Positions 15,745 to 23,739 of a stretch of 36,365 nucleotides of DNA are shown here, piece after piece (position 1 is the stretch's first letter; every line of letters begins with the position of its first letter). The DNA lies in the NCBI GenBank assembly GCA_030018935.1, contig JASEGZ010000008.1, positions 1-36,365 on the forward strand. The letters are read 5' to 3'. Under the pieces are notes generated by a model. It made no database searches and was not told where the DNA came from. It saw nothing but the letters and a program-made list of their open reading frames with translations. This DNA comes from Syntrophales bacterium. Its GTDB lineage: Bacteria > Desulfobacterota > Syntrophia > Syntrophales > CG2-30-49-12. The translations under genes were made by a program, and so were the position numbers.

Positions 15745-16443
15745 TTAATGTTCATGAGAAACAGCTAAACCTATGTACACTGTTGACAGAGCAGCAAAAA
15801 TAAAGGCCTGGATCAGAGCAACGGCTAAGCCTAAAATCAAGAATATGACCGGCACGACCAGGGGGACTAAACCAGAAAAAATAGCCAAAACAGTATGATC
15901 ACCAAATATATTTCCAAAAAGCCTCACTGATAACGAAAAAGGTCGGAAAAGGTGACTTAATATTTCAATGACAAACATCAATGGCGCTATCCAGATCAGC
16001 GGACCAGCAAATTGTTTTAAATACCCAATGCCGTGCACCTTAAATCCCTGATAATTATAATATAAAAAGACAATTATGGCGCAGGCAGCGTTCGTATAGA
16101 TATTGCTGGTAGGAGGAAGGAAACCAGGAATAACCCCCAGAAGGTTACAGAAGAGAATAAAGACAAATAAACTCCCGATTAAAGGAAAGTATTTTTCTGC
16201 TGAAGGTCCAATTATCTCTCTCATTATGTTCAGGGCAGCCTGAACCACTAACTCAAAGAAATTCTGAAATGTTATCGCCTCCTTAGGAATGAAAGGATGA
16301 GGAGAATTTTTGATAGAACTTAAGACCTTCCTGCAGATTATAAAGAGAATAATTCCCACAAAGATAGTGGTGACAATTAGTAGTCTTTCTTCAGAATGAG
16401 AAACAAAAGGAATCAATGAAAACCAGGTAAACCCATGCTCCAT
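15745..16443 (-). CDS. atpB: F-type ATP synthase subunit a
   Basis: A 232-residue membrane subunit with five or six predicted helices. It contains the essential arginine (Arg174) in SVRLFGNIFGDH, which lies opposite the c-ring carboxylate, and the C-terminal LIQAFIFAALSTVYIGLAV helix pair. It forms the ion half-channels of F0. Its start codon ATG at 16443 opens after a 117-base gap from the atpQ-like gene; its stop is 31 bases before the atpE start. Length and motifs are typical. Confidence 0.9.
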   Translation of the reverse strand: MEHGFTWFSLIPFVSHSEERLLIVTTIFVGIILFIICRKVLSSIKNSPHPFIPKEAITFQNFFELVVQAALNIMREIIGPSAEKYFPLIGSLFVFILFCNLLGVIPGFLPPTSNIYTNAACAIIVFLYYNYQGFKVHGIGYLKQFAGPLIWIAPLMFVIEILSHLFRPFSLSVRLFGNIFGDHTVLAIFSGLVPLVVPVIFLILGLAVALIQAFIFAALSTVYIGLAVSHEH

Positions 16444-16560
16444 AAAAATTACTTTCCCCGAATCAGATTGGTAGCCTTTACATGACTACTCATCCCTGAT
16501 GAATAGCAGGGCGGTCTGTACCATACACGATATTGGTTGTCAAGGGTATTTTGCTGGCTA

Positions 16561-16899
16561 CTAAAAAAGTTTTTTGTATTTTTTTACAATAAAAATGGCT
16601 GTTTTTACCCCCACAACCAGACCGCTCAAAAAAAATATCCAGAATAACCAGGGAGAAGTATTCAGTGCTCTGTCTAAATAGTATCCCACCACAATACCGC
16701 CCACCATGGAAGTGCCCATCTCCACAGTTAGAGCAAACAAGACCCCTAATTGTTTTACTTTTTGGTAAGCGATTTGATTTCTCCTGAAATCAGTTTTAAG
16801 GAGCCCGAAGATGTTATTGCCCCGTTGGCTCTCTCGAAGGAAAAAGGCCCTCCCAGAGTAAGGCAAACAAAAAAGCCGAAAATCCGACAATAAAAGCAA
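16561..16899 (-). CDS. AtpQ/AtpZ-like F0 accessory membrane protein, start uncertain
   Basis: The C-terminal 65 residues fit the small AtpQ/AtpZ (F0F1-ATPase subunit) family: two hydrophobic helices with GGIVVGYYLDRALNTSPWLFWIFFLSGLVVGV between KQLGVLF and a basic tail. The reading frame opens at a TTG at 16899, but this would overlap atpI by 86 bases and has no ribosome-binding site. A good AGGAG (16785-16781 on the minus strand) sits 7 bases before an in-frame ATC at 16773. That gives a 70-residue protein, but ATC is not a usual start. The true start, or a small sequence error, cannot be settled here. Confidence 0.6.
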   Translation of the reverse strand: MLLLSDFRLFCLPYSGRAFFLRESQRGNNIFGLLKTDFRRNQIAYQKVKQLGVLFALTVEMGTSMVGGIVVGYYLDRALNTSPWLFWIFFLSGLVVGVKTAIFIVKKYKKLF

Positions 16900-17191
16900 T
16901 AATATTTACTAAGTGGTAGGTTACTAATAGATAAATTGTGCCAAATAACACTATAAGTTTTATCACATATTGCCACACTATCAGTGCTTTGGATGGGTTT
17001 TCTTGAGAGAAAATGCTTTCTATTATCCTGCCCAATACCCCTACGTTTATAAGTGACAGGCACCCCCCCATGGCTACTCCTAAAGATATTTTTGTTGACC
17101 TATAAATTAAACTTAATAGAAGCAGAAAAAACAGAACAACGACCGTTTTTTTTTGTATCGCACCCAATCTTTTTTTTGATTCATTCAGCAC
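16814..17191 (-). CDS. atpI: ATP synthase subunit I (AtpI)-like
   Basis: A 125-residue protein with four hydrophobic segments, beginning after a short basic N-terminus (about residues 16-28, 33-52, 66-86, 91-112). This is the layout of the AtpI/AtpR group that assists c-ring assembly and may move Mg2+ or Na+. The start is GTG at 17191. It lies 27 bases after the hemL stop and opens the F0 gene run atpI-atpQ-atpB-atpE-atpF'-atpF. Family assignment rests mostly on position and topology. Confidence 0.72.
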   Translation of the reverse strand: MLNESKKRLGAIQKKTVVVLFFLLLLSLIYRSTKISLGVAMGGCLSLINVGVLGRIIESIFSQENPSKALIVWQYVIKLIVLFGTIYLLVTYHLVNIIAFIVGFSAFLFALLWEGLFPSREPTGQ

Positions 17192-17218
17192 AAGTATACT
17201 ACAGCTTATTACTCATCA

Positions 17219-18502
17219 TCAAATCTGGTGCAGCGCCCTTTCACAGGCGGCAAGGGTTTTCTCTATGTCTTCATCCGTATGGGCAAACGAGAGAAAAGAG
17301 GCCTCGAACTGGGAAGGCGCCATGTAGATTTGATTGGCTAACATCTCCCTGAAGAAACTGCCAAAGCGTCTCGTATCACTTCTCGTTGCTGAACTGAAGT
17401 TGAAAACTGGATGGGGGGTAAAAAAAACGGTAAACATAGAACCGATCCGATTGATACAAACGGGAATTGCGTTTTTGGTAAATAGCTCTTTCATCCCCTC
17501 ACAGAGAAGGGAGGTCCTCCGGTTGGTTTCGCCATAACCGGTGGCGCCCTCCCGAAGTATCTCCAGGGTGGCAATACCGGCTGATACGGCTACGGGATTC
17601 CCGGAGAGGGTACCTGCCTGATAGACAGGGCCTGATGGCGCCAGCTTTTCCATAATATCCTTTCTCCCGCCGAGGGCGCCCACGGGAAGCCCCCCTCCAA
17701 TAATCTTTCCCAGGCAAGTCAGATCAGGTTTGATGCCGGCAAGGTTCTGGAAACCACCATAGGTCAGTCTGAAACCGGTGATGACTTCATCAAAGATAAG
17801 GAGGATATTATGCTGACTGGTGATTTCTCTCAGCGTTTCAAGAAACCCGGGCATGGAAGAAACGACACCCATGTTTCCCGCTACCGGTTCTACGATAATA
17901 CAGGCCAGATCGTCACCATATTGTTTGACGGCGGAGCGGACGGCCCCCGTGTCGTTGAAGGGAAGGGTGATGGTTAATTCGGCAAGTCCTCGGGGTACAC
18001 CTGGACTCCCCGGGATACCGAGAGTTGCCACACCGGAACCGGCCTTGACCAGTAGGGAGTCGGCATGGCCGTGATAACACCCCTCGAATTTGATAATCTT
18101 TTCTCTGCCTGTATAACCACGGGCCAGCCTGATGGCGGTCATCGCCGCCTCCGTCCCGGAACTCACCATTCTGACCATTTCCACAGAGGGGAAGGCATCT
18201 ACGAGTAATCTTGCCATCTCAATCTCGAGTTCCGTCGGCGCCCCGTAGCTTGTCCCCCGTCTTGCAGCCTGATTGATGGCCTCGATGACCGCCGGATGGC
18301 TGTGACCGAGGATCATCGGTCCCCAGGACAAAAGGTAATCAATATACTCCCTCCCCTCCACGTCATAGATCTTTGCACCGCGGGCTTCACTGATAAAGAG
18401 GGGTGTTGCATCTACGGCCCCAAAGGCCCTCACAGGGCTATTGACGCCTCCCGGCATGTATTTCTTCGCCTCTTCAAAAAGCCCCCGGGAGGAACTCTTC
18501 AT
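17219..18502 (-). CDS. hemL: Glutamate-1-semialdehyde 2,1-aminomutase
   Basis: A 427-residue PLP enzyme that converts glutamate-1-semialdehyde to 5-aminolevulinate, the C5 route into tetrapyrroles. Full-length with family motifs PGGVNSPVRAF (17-27), VSSGTEAAM, GCYHGHADSLLVKAG, IFDEVITGFR and the PLP lysine Lys266 in LGKIIGGGLPVGALGG. ATG at 18502 begins 1 base after the stop of the siroheme-decarboxylase gene, so the two tetrapyrrole genes are probably co-translated. Downstream it runs into the ATP synthase F0 genes. Confidence 0.95.
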   Translation of the reverse strand: MKSSSRGLFEEAKKYMPGGVNSPVRAFGAVDATPLFISEARGAKIYDVEGREYIDYLLSWGPMILGHSHPAVIEAINQAARRGTSYGAPTELEIEMARLLVDAFPSVEMVRMVSSGTEAAMTAIRLARGYTGREKIIKFEGCYHGHADSLLVKAGSGVATLGIPGSPGVPRGLAELTITLPFNDTGAVRSAVKQYGDDLACIIVEPVAGNMGVVSSMPGFLETLREITSQHNILLIFDEVITGFRLTYGGFQNLAGIKPDLTCLGKIIGGGLPVGALGGRKDIMEKLAPSGPVYQAGTLSGNPVAVSAGIATLEILREGATGYGETNRRTSLLCEGMKELFTKNAIPVCINRIGSMFTVFFTPHPVFNFSSATRSDTRRFGSFFREMLANQIYMAPSQFEASFLSFAHTDEDIEKTLAACERALHQI

Positions 18503-18503
18503 C

Positions 18504-18986
18504 TTAAAAATACTCCATACTGTTTTTCTTAAACTCTTCTTCGCTGACGAGGAGGAGATAGTCTTCTATACCCGTAGCTGATGATAATCTCTGGATCAGC
18601 AATTCGTATTCATTATCCCAAAGGTCGTGCCCGTTATCCCGGAGGTGGATCATGGTGAAGATGTTGTATTTCCCTGCAAAGGCCGGGGTTCTCTGGTAGC
18701 AATGGGTAATTTCCGGAGAAGAGGCCAGTATATTTCCCACGGCCTCGCTCCTCGAGGGAGGGACTGCCCAGAGGAGCATGGCATTTCGCTTAAAGCCCGC
18801 CTTCTGGTGACGCAAAATAGCGCCGAACTTCCGGATCACCCCCCCTTCCATCATATCTTCGATGATCCCGAGGACCTCTTGCTCCCCGCTACCCGTTAGC
18901 TCTCCGATATGTTTAAAGGGGCGCTTGATGAGAGGTATATCTCCCTGGATCAGGGAGGCGATTTGCATTTCTTTTTCCATCAGCAT
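18504..18986 (-). CDS. Siroheme decarboxylase-like AhbA/AhbB, Lrp/AsnC fold
   Basis: About 160 residues from ATG 18986 (or 155-158 from ATGs at 18980 or 18968). The frame is open to 19037, but that extension runs through repeat DNA. The N-terminal helix-turn-helix part (DIPLIKRPFKHIGELTGSGEQEVLGIIEDMMEGGVIRKFGAIL) and the C-terminal ferredoxin-like part match the NirDLGH/AhbAB family. AhbAB removes two carboxyl groups from siroheme to make didecarboxysiroheme in the alternative haem pathway (AhbABCD), or heme d1 in denitrifiers. The adjacent hemL supports a tetrapyrrole role rather than a transcription factor. Only one of the usual pair is in the window; whether it is AhbA or AhbB is not decided. 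Confidence 0.8.
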   Translation of the reverse strand: MLMEKEMQIASLIQGDIPLIKRPFKHIGELTGSGEQEVLGIIEDMMEGGVIRKFGAILRHQKAGFKRNAMLLWAVPPSRSEAVGNILASSPEITHCYQRTPAFAGKYNIFTMIHLRDNGHDLWDNEYELLIQRLSSATGIEDYLLLVSEEEFKKNSMEYF

Positions 18987-19034
18987 AGTCAGCAGAAAAA
19001 GTTGGAAGTGTCTAAAGTGGGAAGTTAAAAAATT

Positions 19035-19077
19035 CACTTTAGCTCACTTTAGGCATTTTAGGCACTTTAGCTCACTT
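19035..19077 (+). repeat. Direct repeats CACTTTAGCTCACTT
   Basis: Two identical 15-base copies lie at 19035-19049 and 19063-19077, separated by 13 bases that contain related TTTAGGCA units. They lie upstream of the siroheme-decarboxylase gene, in the gap to the ACT-domain gene. Confidence 0.75.
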
Positions 19078-19087
19078 CAGGTTCATC

Positions 19088-19516
19088 TTAAATGGCGTAT
19101 ATTTCCTCACCAATAAGATGGATCCAGTTTTGCTGCAAAACCTCCTTAGCCTCTTCGATTCTGTCAACTCCCAGGATCACAATGGTCTCTTTCCCGATTC
19201 TGTTGATCGTTGTATAGAGATAGTGGATGTTAATCTCCGCCTCGGCAAGATGTTTCAAAATGGCATCCATACCACCGGGGTGGAGGGGAACCTCCGCGGC
19301 TAAGACGGGCGTCATCTCGTAATTGAAATTAAAACTTTCAAGAACGGTGGCGGCCCTTTCCGGATCATTGACCACGAGCCGTACCATGCTGTTTTCAGTT
19401 GTACTGGCAGAAAGAACAGCCTTTGTGGTGATATCTTCTCTATCCAATATAGAGGCAAGCCTGGATAAGGTTCCGGGAACATTATCCAGTAGTACCGAGA
19501 TTTGCTTGACAGCCAT
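19088..19516 (-). CDS. Tandem ACT-domain protein
   Basis: A 142-residue protein made of two ACT domains (about 4-70 and 72-138): VKQISVLLDNVPGTLSRLASIL opens the first and the second includes GGMDAILKHLAEAEINIHYLYTT. There is no catalytic domain. ACT pairs bind small ligands, usually amino acids, and proteins of this type often lie next to 2-oxoacid:ferredoxin oxidoreductase or acyl-CoA ligase genes. The ligand is unknown; sensing an amino acid linked to the kor substrate is a reasonable inference. ATG at 19516; 87 bases downstream of korC, with a dispersed repeat filling part of the gap. Confidence 0.82.
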   Translation of the reverse strand: MAVKQISVLLDNVPGTLSRLASILDREDITTKAVLSASTTENSMVRLVVNDPERAATVLESFNFNYEMTPVLAAEVPLHPGGMDAILKHLAEAEINIHYLYTTINRIGKETIVILGVDRIEEAKEVLQQNWIHLIGEEIYAI

Positions 19517-19539
19517 TTTCCGTATACTCCTTATAAAAC

Positions 19540-19590
19540 ATCAGTCATCAGTCATACGTCTTTTGACTTACGACTTAAGACTTACGACTT
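19540..19590 (-). repeat. Dispersed intergenic repeat, inverted copy 2
   Basis: Read on the minus strand, this segment gives AAGTCGTAAGTC units followed by AAAAGACGTATGACTGATGA. It matches 9142-9207 over about 45 bases with few differences. It lies between korC and the ACT-domain gene. Confidence 0.75.
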
Positions 19591-19603
19591 GCCTTATAAC
19601 CTT

Positions 19604-20188
19604 CTATCCTGCGGAAGGCTTTTTTCTGACCGCTTTACGTCCGGCCTGCGGAGTGGCCAGTAATTCATAACCGGCAGCAAACGCCGCCCGGTTGGCATCG
19701 GCGATCGTTTTCTTCTTGCTTCCCATGATCGTCTCCAGGCTTTTCAGGTAGACATCAGGTGATACGAGAGCGGTCTTTCTAAGAAATGCACCCATCATGA
19801 CGATATTTGCCGCCCTTTGATTGCCCATCTTCTCCGCAATTTCTATGCAGGGAATCTCATAGACCTCAATGTCCTTTCGGCTGGGACGGATCTCGATGAT
19901 GGAAGAATTTAAAAAGAGACTCCCCCCGGAGGCAACCCTGTTCTGAAACGTATATAACGAAGGGGTGTTCATGACAACGATATAATTTGGCTCCGAGGCG
20001 ATGGGGGAGGCAATCTCCTCATCCGCCACCGCGACGGTGCAGTTGGCTGTTCCGCCCCTGACCTCTGCCCCGTAGGACGGCAGGTAGGTAACCTGGTAGC
20101 CTTCCATCATTGCCCCGTGGGCAAGACTATGCCCCATCATCAATACCCCCTGCCCCCCGAATCCGGAGAATATCGTCTTAACTAACAT
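19604..20188 (-). CDS. korC: 2-oxoacid:ferredoxin oxidoreductase gamma subunit
   Basis: A 194-residue gamma subunit of the KorDABC/VorDABC type. Motifs include [21 protein letters not shown] at the N-terminus, [19 protein letters not shown], and NMVMMGAF-like (NIVMMGAFL) in the middle. It pairs with alpha and beta to oxidatively decarboxylate a 2-oxoacid with CoA, reducing ferredoxin. ATG at 20188 overlaps the korB stop by 11 bases. Substrate (2-oxoglutarate versus branched-chain 2-oxoacids) cannot be told from the sequence. Confidence 0.9.
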   Translation of the reverse strand: MLVKTIFSGFGGQGVLMMGHSLAHGAMMEGYQVTYLPSYGAEVRGGTANCTVAVADEEIASPIASEPNYIVVMNTPSLYTFQNRVASGGSLFLNSSIIEIRPSRKDIEVYEIPCIEIAEKMGNQRAANIVMMGAFLRKTALVSPDVYLKSLETIMGSKKKTIADANRAAFAAGYELLATPQAGRKAVRKKPSAG

Positions 20189-20951
20189 GACTCTTCTCCC
20201 CCTTATCCGATGATTTGATGTCCTTAATGATACCGAGGGGAAATTCCTTGCTCATCACATCATCTATCCACTTGCAGGCGGCGATGGGTGTCATCTTCCA
20301 GTTTGTGGGGCAGGGCGACAGGACCTCGATCATGGAGAAACCGAGACCGTCAATCTGATACTGAAAGGCCTTTTTAATCGCCTTTTTGGCCTTGATGATG
20401 TTGGGAGGTGAGTTGACGGTACACCTTTCGATAAAGGTTGTGCCGGGAAGACATGAGAGAACTTCGCTGACCCGGATGGGATAACCATCCTTCGTCTTAT
20501 CTCTTCCCGAGGGGGAGGTTGTTGTCCTCTGCCCTAACAGGGTGGTGGGCGCCATCTGCCCGCCGGTCATACCGTAGACAGCGTTATTAATAAAGATGAC
20601 GGTGATGTTCTCACCCCGGTTTGCTGCATGGAAACTTTCCGCTATTCCGATGGCGGCCATGTCTCCGTCCCCCTGATAAGAAAAGACCACTCGATCGGGC
20701 AGCGTTCTCTTGATACCCGTGGCCATGGCAGGGGCCCTCCCGTGTTGTGCCTCTATCATGTCAATATCAAAATAGTTGTAGGCCAGAACGGCACATCCCG
20801 CCGGGGGGACACCTATCGTGATCCCCCTGATATCGAGTTCGTCAATTACTTCTGCGATCAGGCGGTGTACAATGCTGTGACCGCATCCGGCACAGTAGTG
20901 AAAGACGTTTTCCTTTAAACACTTCGGTTTACCGAATACTTTTTTTGTCAT
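20178..20951 (-). CDS. korB: 2-oxoacid:ferredoxin oxidoreductase beta subunit (TPP-binding)
   Basis: A 257-residue thiamine-diphosphate subunit. It has the N-terminal cluster cysteines in [14 protein letters not shown], the TPP/Mg2+ motif [13 protein letters not shown], then [17 protein letters not shown], and a C-terminal LSPCPTNW. The frame is open to 21026, but ATG at 20951 ([10 protein letters not shown]) is chosen because it avoids overlap with korA and gives the usual family N-terminus. It follows korA by 34 bases. Confidence 0.9.
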   Translation of the reverse strand: MTKKVFGKPKCLKENVFHYCAGCGHSIVHRLIAEVIDELDIRGITIGVPPAGCAVLAYNYFDIDMIEAQHGRAPAMATGIKRTLPDRVVFSYQGDGDMAAIGIAESFHAANRGENITVIFINNAVYGMTGGQMAPTTLLGQRTTTSPSGRDKTKDGYPIRVSEVLSCLPGTTFIERCTVNSPPNIIKAKKAIKKAFQYQIDGLGFSMIEVLSPCPTNWKMTPIAACKWIDDVMSKEFPLGIIKDIKSSDKGEKSHVS

Positions 20952-20985
20952 GAGAAGGTGACCCCCTGTCTGAGAGACGTCAAAA

Positions 20986-22056
20986 TCATTCGTGATGCCT
21001 GTCTTTCTTGGGGTACTGACGGGCAATCACATGGGCAAGTTCCACAGGTGTCGGCACTACCCCACCCGGCCGGCCGTAAAAGTTAACATGCCCCTGACCA
21101 CAGAGGGCGAGGTAGATATCCTCAATCATCTGACCGGTACTCAGCTCAAAAACAAAAAATTCTTCTGTCCTTCTGGAGAGTTCCTGAAGTTCCCGCGCGG
21201 GAAATGGCCACAGGGTAATGGGACGAAATAAACCAATCTTTAAGCCGGTATCACGCAACCGCTTGATCGCCCCTTTGGCAATCCTGGCCGCCGTACCATA
21301 GGCCGTCACAATCAGTTCCGCATCTTTCGTGTTGAACGCCTCGTGCCTCGTCTCCCTTTGTGTAATCACCTCATATTTTCTGGCCAGCTTCCAGTTGTGC
21401 TCCTCCATGGCCCGCGGGTCCAGGATAAGACCCCTGATGAACCTGCTCTTACCGGCGCCAGCTCCCTTAAGGACATATCTTTCCCTGTATTGTCTCAGTT
21501 TCGGTTCCTTGAAGACAACGGGTTCCATCATCTGCCCCATCATCCCATCGGCCAGGATCATAACGGGCATCCGGTATTCATCGGCCAGGTCAAAGGCGTC
21601 CATGGTCAGATCGGCCAGTTCCTGACCGGTAGCCGGGGCAAGGACGATCGTCCGATAATCACCGTGTCCGCCTCCCCTTGTTGCCTGAAAATAATCTCCC
21701 TGGGCCGGGCTGATATTACCGAGACCTGGCCCGCCCCTCATCATATTAACGATGACGCCGGGGAGTTCACAGGCGGCCATGGAGGATATTCCTTCCTGTT
21801 TTAAAGAGATACCAGGACTGGAAGACGATGTCATAGTTCTGGCTCCGGCAGCGCTGGCGCCGGCAACCATATGGATCGCTGCGATTTCGCTCTCAGACTG
21901 GATGAATACGCCGTCTTTTACCCGGCACATGTTTTCTGCCATGTACTCCGGCAATTCATTCTGTGGCGTGATGGGATAGCCGGCATAAAACCGGCATCCG
22001 GCCCTGATGGCAGCCTCACCAATCACCTTATTACCCTGCATAAGTACCTTATTCAC
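20986..22056 (-). CDS. korA: 2-oxoacid:ferredoxin oxidoreductase alpha subunit
   Basis: A 356-residue alpha subunit (KorA/VorB type) with the pyrimidine-binding N-terminal half: [32 protein letters not shown], then [36 protein letters not shown] and the transketolase-like C-terminal part with [14 protein letters not shown]. The start is GTG at 22056, with GAGG 6 bases before it, overlapping the korD stop by 8 bases. Automatic annotation often calls this size class VorB (3-methyl-2-oxobutanoate dehydrogenase), and that remains possible. Confidence 0.9.
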   Translation of the reverse strand: MNKVLMQGNKVIGEAAIRAGCRFYAGYPITPQNELPEYMAENMCRVKDGVFIQSESEIAAIHMVAGASAAGARTMTSSSSPGISLKQEGISSMAACELPGVIVNMMRGGPGLGNISPAQGDYFQATRGGGHGDYRTIVLAPATGQELADLTMDAFDLADEYRMPVMILADGMMGQMMEPVVFKEPKLRQYRERYVLKGAGAGKSRFIRGLILDPRAMEEHNWKLARKYEVITQRETRHEAFNTKDAELIVTAYGTAARIAKGAIKRLRDTGLKIGLFRPITLWPFPARELQELSRRTEEFFVFELSTGQMIEDIYLALCGQGHVNFYGRPGGVVPTPVELAHVIARQYPKKDRHHE

Positions 22057-22264
22057 GATAAACCTCGATAGCGATTTCCGGACAGGTTATGGCACACAGG
22101 GCACACCCTGTGCATTTCTGATCTCCATCGTTTGCGAAACGGACGGGACGATACCCCTTCGCATTATATTCCTTCGCGGGAACAATATGACCTTTTTTGC
22201 ATGCATGAATGCAAAGGTGACATTCCTTGCAAAGCTCCCTGTTTATTTTGATGTATCCCTTCAA
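22049..22264 (-). CDS. korD: 2-oxoacid:ferredoxin oxidoreductase delta subunit (2x[4Fe-4S])
   Basis: A 71-residue ferredoxin-like subunit with two four-cysteine motifs, CKECHLCIHAC (residues 12-22) and CTGCALCAITCP (51-62). It passes electrons from the TPP site to free ferredoxin. The start is a TTG at 22264 with AGGAG about 12 bases upstream. First gene of the minus-strand run that continues through kor, tetrapyrrole and ATP synthase genes. Confidence 0.85.
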   Translation of the reverse strand: MKGYIKINRELCKECHLCIHACKKGHIVPAKEYNAKGYRPVRFANDGDQKCTGCALCAITCPEIAIEVYRE

Positions 22265-22541
22265 TATTTAAAGCTCTCCTCTCCAGTGTGAGTTTTTTTA
22301 TAATCAGGAACAGACAAGATTCTACAGTCTCTTCACGTTAGGGTTCATATTTTTTACGCATATCAAAAAGAAAGTCAAGTTGAATTTTGCAAAAAAGCTG
22401 TGATATTATGTAACTACTTAGATCGTCAGGTTCATGGTTGGTTGGCTTGCGCTCTTCATATTTCATCAGTCTAACCTTGAACCGTAAACCCCGGGACTTT
22501 GAACCTGAATGGTTACAGTAAATTGAGATAGAAGATACAAC
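22265..22541. other. Divergent intergenic region between korD and the RNase Z-like gene
   Basis: A 277-base region that must hold promoters for both directions. No convincing -35/-10 pair with good spacing was found by eye on either strand, and no repeat or RNA fold stands out. Confidence 0.4.
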
Positions 22542-23540
22542 ATGTTTAACGCCTCCCTGATTAATGACCCCTTCGGTGACCCCGGGGTATATATTGAATT
22601 TAAGTACCGGAACGAGGCCCTGCTCTTTGACCTGGGTGACCTTCACCTCCTTCCCCCGCGAAAACTTCTCAAGATCAGCCATATCTTTGTTTCCCATACC
22701 CACATGGACCATTTCATCGGCTTCGACCATTTATTAAGGGTTTGCCTGGGGCGGGACCGGCATATCTCCCTGTTCGGTCCCCCCGGTTTCCACAAGCAAG
22801 TGGAAAACAAGATCGGGGCCTATACCTGGAATCTTGTGGAAAACTACACGAATGATTTTGCCCTCTTAATAACAGAGGTACATCCAGAGGGCAAATTAAC
22901 CAGATGCTATCACTGCCGGACGGCCTTCAAGCCGGAGATGGTGGCGGAAGAGGAGGGTTTTGATGGCACCCTTGTGGAGGGGAGCCTCTTCTCTGTCCGG
23001 GGGACATTCCTCGATCACAAGATACCCTGTCTCGCCTTCCGATTTGAAGAGAAGAGCCGTGTTAACATCAAAAAAAATGTATTGCAGGAGATGGGACTTC
23101 CCGTAGGGGCATGGTTGATGAAATTGAAGAATCATGTTCTTTCCGGTGACGATGATGATACGCCGGTCAAGGTTAGCTGGAGAGAAGGGGGACAGGAAAC
23201 AAGGGAAAAGATTATTCCCCTGGGCGAATTGAAGGCGACGATAGTCAAGATAACACCCGGTCAGAAGATAACGTATATCACCGATGCTATCTATAATGAT
23301 GAAAATCGTCGCAAGATTGTCGCTCTGGCCGAGGGGTCCGATCTGTTATTTATCGAGGCGACTTTTCTCCACGATGATGCCGATAGTGCGGCGAAGAAGT
23401 ACCATCTTACGGCCTTACAGGCAGGGACTCTGGCACGTATGGCGGGAGTCAAGAGGATTTCACTGTTCCATTTCTCGCCAAAGTATAAAGGATGCGGGGA
23501 ACTCCTTGTAGAAGAGGCGATGCAGGCATTCCAGGGTTAG
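22542..23540 (+). CDS. RNase Z-type metallo-beta-lactamase-fold protein
   Basis: A 332-residue MBL-fold protein. The metal motif SHTHMDHFIGFDHL (HxHxDH, near residues 50-57) is present, followed by FGPPGF. C-terminal ATFLHDDADSAAKKYHLTALQAG and LFHFSPKY are the RNase Z-type (H)xTAxxAG and HFSPKY elements. RNase Z trims tRNA 3' ends. The middle region (about 115-250) is longer and more divergent than in standard RNase Z, so another phosphodiester substrate is possible. ATG at 22542. It stands alone, divergent from korD, with no operon partner visible. Confidence 0.8.
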   Translation: MFNASLINDPFGDPGVYIEFKYRNEALLFDLGDLHLLPPRKLLKISHIFVSHTHMDHFIGFDHLLRVCLGRDRHISLFGPPGFHKQVENKIGAYTWNLVENYTNDFALLITEVHPEGKLTRCYHCRTAFKPEMVAEEEGFDGTLVEGSLFSVRGTFLDHKIPCLAFRFEEKSRVNIKKNVLQEMGLPVGAWLMKLKNHVLSGDDDDTPVKVSWREGGQETREKIIPLGELKATIVKITPGQKITYITDAIYNDENRRKIVALAEGSDLLFIEATFLHDDADSAAKKYHLTALQAGTLARMAGVKRISLFHFSPKYKGCGELLVEEAMQAFQG

Positions 23541-23561
23541 GTTTGAAGGAGGGGTGTCAAT

Positions 23562-23612
23562 GGTAAAGTAAAAACTGTGCCAGTTTTGGTAATTGAAAAG
23601 TGTGCCACCCCC
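23562..23612 (+). other. Possible mobile-element end fragment
   Basis: The 199-base gap between the RNase Z-like and TPR genes includes two GTGTGCCA/CTGTGCCA boxes (ACTGTGCCAGTTTTGG and AAGTGTGCCACCCCC), reminiscent of the ends of some insertion sequences. No transposase frame is present, so this is at most debris. The rest of the gap shows no gene. Confidence 0.25.
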
Positions 23613-23739
23613 ATCCTTGTTCCAGGTTTACAGGTTTATTGTAGGGCAGTGTTTGTCGGTTCACCTCCTTTGTTGGTGAAGAGCGCTTAGGGAGGAGAAA
23701 GCCCATGCGCTTGCGATCATTATCGATCAGAAACAGCCT

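Noticed and set aside
18504-18986. Lrp/AsnC transcription regulator
   Set aside because: The fold is shared, but the sequence and the hemL neighbour match siroheme decarboxylase AhbA/B better.
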